This document shows, piece by piece, positions 5,837-7,061 of a DNA stretch of 7,061 nt (within the stretch, counting starts at the first letter, position 1; the number at the start of each line of letters is the position of its first letter). A program made the position numbers and the translations under genes. Under the pieces are notes generated by a model. That model did not search any database, was not told where the DNA came from, and worked only from the letters and a program-made list of their open reading frames with translations. Where the stretch lies: assembly GCA_030613765.1 (NCBI GenBank), contig JAUWLI010000157.1, positions 1 through 7,061 on the forward strand, in the 5' to 3' direction. Origin of the DNA: Phycisphaerae bacterium (GTDB taxonomy: Bacteria; Planctomycetota; Phycisphaerae; Sedimentisphaerales; SG8-4).

Positions 5837-6877
5837 ATGAAAGGCTCAAATATGTTAAGATTTTTGTGTTGTCTGTTAGTATGCATATTGACTTCAGGTG
5901 GTTTCACTTACGCCGATACTCACCAGGAGGTACAAGCTGTTGATACAGACGGTTATGGAGATCATCCCGATTTACTGACATTTAATAAAGTCATGGTCGA
6001 GGGAATAATTATCAATCGATCAGATTTCATATTAGATGCAACACCAAATCAGTATGCTCCATACGGCCCGGGTGGGCAATGGCAGATTTATATCCAGGGT
6101 GAAAGTGATGACCATGCCGGTACTGCCATTTGGATGGGCCAGTGTTATGATAACATCCCCGGCGGGGATGGTACATATACCGACCAGGAATGGCTTGATG
6201 AGATTTATCGCTTAAGCCACGATCCTTTGACGGGCTATGAGTATGCACCGGGTGACCGAGTTAAGGTCACAGGATTACTGAAATTTTATAAAGGAAAGAC
6301 AAATATTAACGAGCGCCATAGTACGGATCCATCTTATGACCTAACTATTGAATTGGTAGAGGCTGGAGTCGGCCTTCCGCAGCCGGAGGTCATAACGCTT
6401 GATGATGTAAAGGATGGTAACGACAATTTCATTTTTGACTCCAGCCGACTCACCAGTTGCGAATACTATCAGGGCCGCCTCGTTAAGATCAACAATGTGA
6501 GTTTCGTGGATGCAAATTCCTGGGGTCCAAATGCAGAGATGGAAATAACCGATGGGCAGAAGACGTTTCCCGTGAAGTTAGGAATCGGTTGGGGGATTCG
6601 GCCGGGTTCGAATAATTTAACGGAACCTTTTGATGTTATCGGCATCTTCGACCAGGAAAGCTCCGCTTATATGGTTTGCAACGACGGCTACAGGATTTGG
6701 GTGACGAATTATGACGGCAATGGTCGGGTTTTAACCGACCGGGCATATGGCAGGTACAATCTGCCTGGAGAAATCAATAAAGATGGTAAAGTCGATATGC
6801 TCGACTTTGCATGGCTCGTGGACAACTGGCTCGAGTGTGTTCCCGGTTCTGGTGCCTGTGGTGGAGGTGAGAGTTAA
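5837..6877 (+). CDS. Secreted OB-fold-like protein with a C-terminal dockerin-like Ca-binding motif
   Basis: GGAGG (5824-5828) lies 8 bases before the ATG, so this start was preferred to an in-frame TTG at 5822 that overlaps the ribosome site. The product has 346 residues. Residues 1-26 form a signal peptide (hydrophobic 7-19, cleavage after FTYA). Two beta-rich sections follow, at about 50-175 (VMVEGIIINRSDFIL, QWQIYIQG, APGDRVKVTGLLKFY) and about 185-292 (YYQGRLVKINNVSFVD, AEMEITDGQKTFPVKLG, FDVIGIFDQ); the 'permits a new value, short strand, barrel' pattern resembles OB-type domains of secreted nuclease-associated proteins. At 311-331 there is one dockerin-like EF loop: GEINKDGKVDMLDFAWLVDNW, with N314, D316, D320 and D323 as likely Ca ligands, then a Gly/Cys tail. 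Such single motifs are common on planctomycete secreted proteins, where their partner is mostly unknown. No catalytic site was seen. It has its own promoter. Confidence 0.8.
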   Translation: MKGSNMLRFLCCLLVCILTSGGFTYADTHQEVQAVDTDGYGDHPDLLTFNKVMVEGIIINRSDFILDATPNQYAPYGPGGQWQIYIQGESDDHAGTAIWMGQCYDNIPGGDGTYTDQEWLDEIYRLSHDPLTGYEYAPGDRVKVTGLLKFYKGKTNINERHSTDPSYDLTIELVEAGVGLPQPEVITLDDVKDGNDNFIFDSSRLTSCEYYQGRLVKINNVSFVDANSWGPNAEMEITDGQKTFPVKLGIGWGIRPGSNNLTEPFDVIGIFDQESSAYMVCNDGYRIWVTNYDGNGRVLTDRAYGRYNLPGEINKDGKVDMLDFAWLVDNWLECVPGSGACGGGES

Positions 6878-6938
6878 AAGTGCCGTCCTAAGCAAATAGT
6901 AGACAGAGACGCTGTTTTATATATATAGGCTTTCTATT

Positions 6939-7061
6939 GTGAAATGTGGCTTTACACTAATCGAACTGCTCGTGGTGATCGCTATTATTTCGTTGTTGAT
7001 GGCGATATCGATGCCTGCATTATACCAAGCCCGTGAAAAGGCAAAGATGGTGGTTGTCAAT
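6939..7061 (+). CDS. Type II secretion/pilin-like protein with prepilin N-terminus, 3' truncated
   Basis: The visible 41 codons begin with a GTG preceded by a weak AGG (6927-6929). They encode a very short basic leader and the type IV prepilin signature: a cleavage site at G-FTLIE, with the conserved Glu at mature position 5, then the hydrophobic helix [19 protein letters not shown] and a charged continuation (YQAREKAK). A prepilin peptidase would cut after the Gly and methylate the Phe. The AREKAK-type continuation is usual for the numerous pseudopilin-like (DUF1559-type and related) proteins of Planctomycetes. The rest of the gene is outside the window, so its subfamily cannot be told. It starts 61 bases after the secreted protein and may be co-transcribed with it. 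The family is certain; the exact start is less so. Confidence 0.85.
   Translation, partial: MKCGFTLIELLVVIAIISLLMAISMPALYQAREKAKMVVVN

Noticed and set aside
6154..6170. Perfect 7-base stem CATCCCC/GGGGATG with a 3-base loop
   Set aside because: It lies mid-gene, encodes an ordinary IPGGDG turn, and has no following T-run, so it is not supported as a terminator or element.
6900..6927. TAGACA and TATATA as a promoter for the pilin-like gene
   Set aside because: The spacer is 16 and the predicted start falls within a few bases of the GTG, leaving no room for a leader; co-transcription is as likely.

Overview
The window is about 7 kb of bacterial DNA at moderate GC. Every credible gene reads on the + strand. 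No rRNA, tRNA, CRISPR array or insertion sequence was seen. The best clue to the host is the right end. A secreted protein there ends in a single dockerin-like Ca-binding motif of the GEINKDGKVDMLDFAWLVDNW type, and it is followed by a pilin-like protein with a [20 protein letters not shown] leader. Together these are typical of Planctomycetes, and of the anaerobic Phycisphaerae in particular. The left end fits an anaerobe, with an Mrp-ORP fusion, an FmdB zinc ribbon and an IscU-like scaffold. This placement is inferred from gene style, not from a marker gene.

Region 1 (1-2424) looks like one operon for iron-sulfur or metal-cofactor handling. It holds the 3' part of an Mrp/NBP35-ORP fusion, an MBL-fold protein, an FmdB-family zinc ribbon that overlaps it by 20 bases, and an IscU/NifU-type scaffold. 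The first roughly 30 residues of the MBL protein are not MBL sequence. They read as the start of an IscU/NifU scaffold, cut just before its first cluster-binding cysteine.

Region 2 (2555-3236) is an exported OB-fold-like protein of unknown function. Its last roughly 65 codons seem to be the wrong frame of another sequence, because the frame 3 reading of the same DNA looks more like protein. This may be a second hybrid or frameshifted gene.

Region 3 (3273-5428) carries two SAM-methyltransferase genes, each behind its own good sigma70-like promoter with a 17-base spacer. The first has a signal peptide and two tandem methyltransferase-like halves, the second of which lacks the SAM-binding motif. 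The other is a small cytoplasmic UbiE-like enzyme.

Region 4 (5429-5836) has no standard gene. It holds an open frame of 78 codons without a usable start (5435-5671), possibly a gene remnant, and then a promoter (5737-5765) for the next gene.

Region 5 (5837-7061) is the dockerin-tailed secreted protein and the truncated start of the pilin-like gene.

The left genes plausibly cooperate in cluster assembly and transfer: IscU builds, Mrp carries, and ORP may bind a Mo/Cu/Fe cofactor. The methyltransferases and secreted proteins have no clear functional link to that operon. The most unusual point is the pair of apparent chimeric genes (MBL and OB-fold), which suggests local deletion or recombination in this locus.
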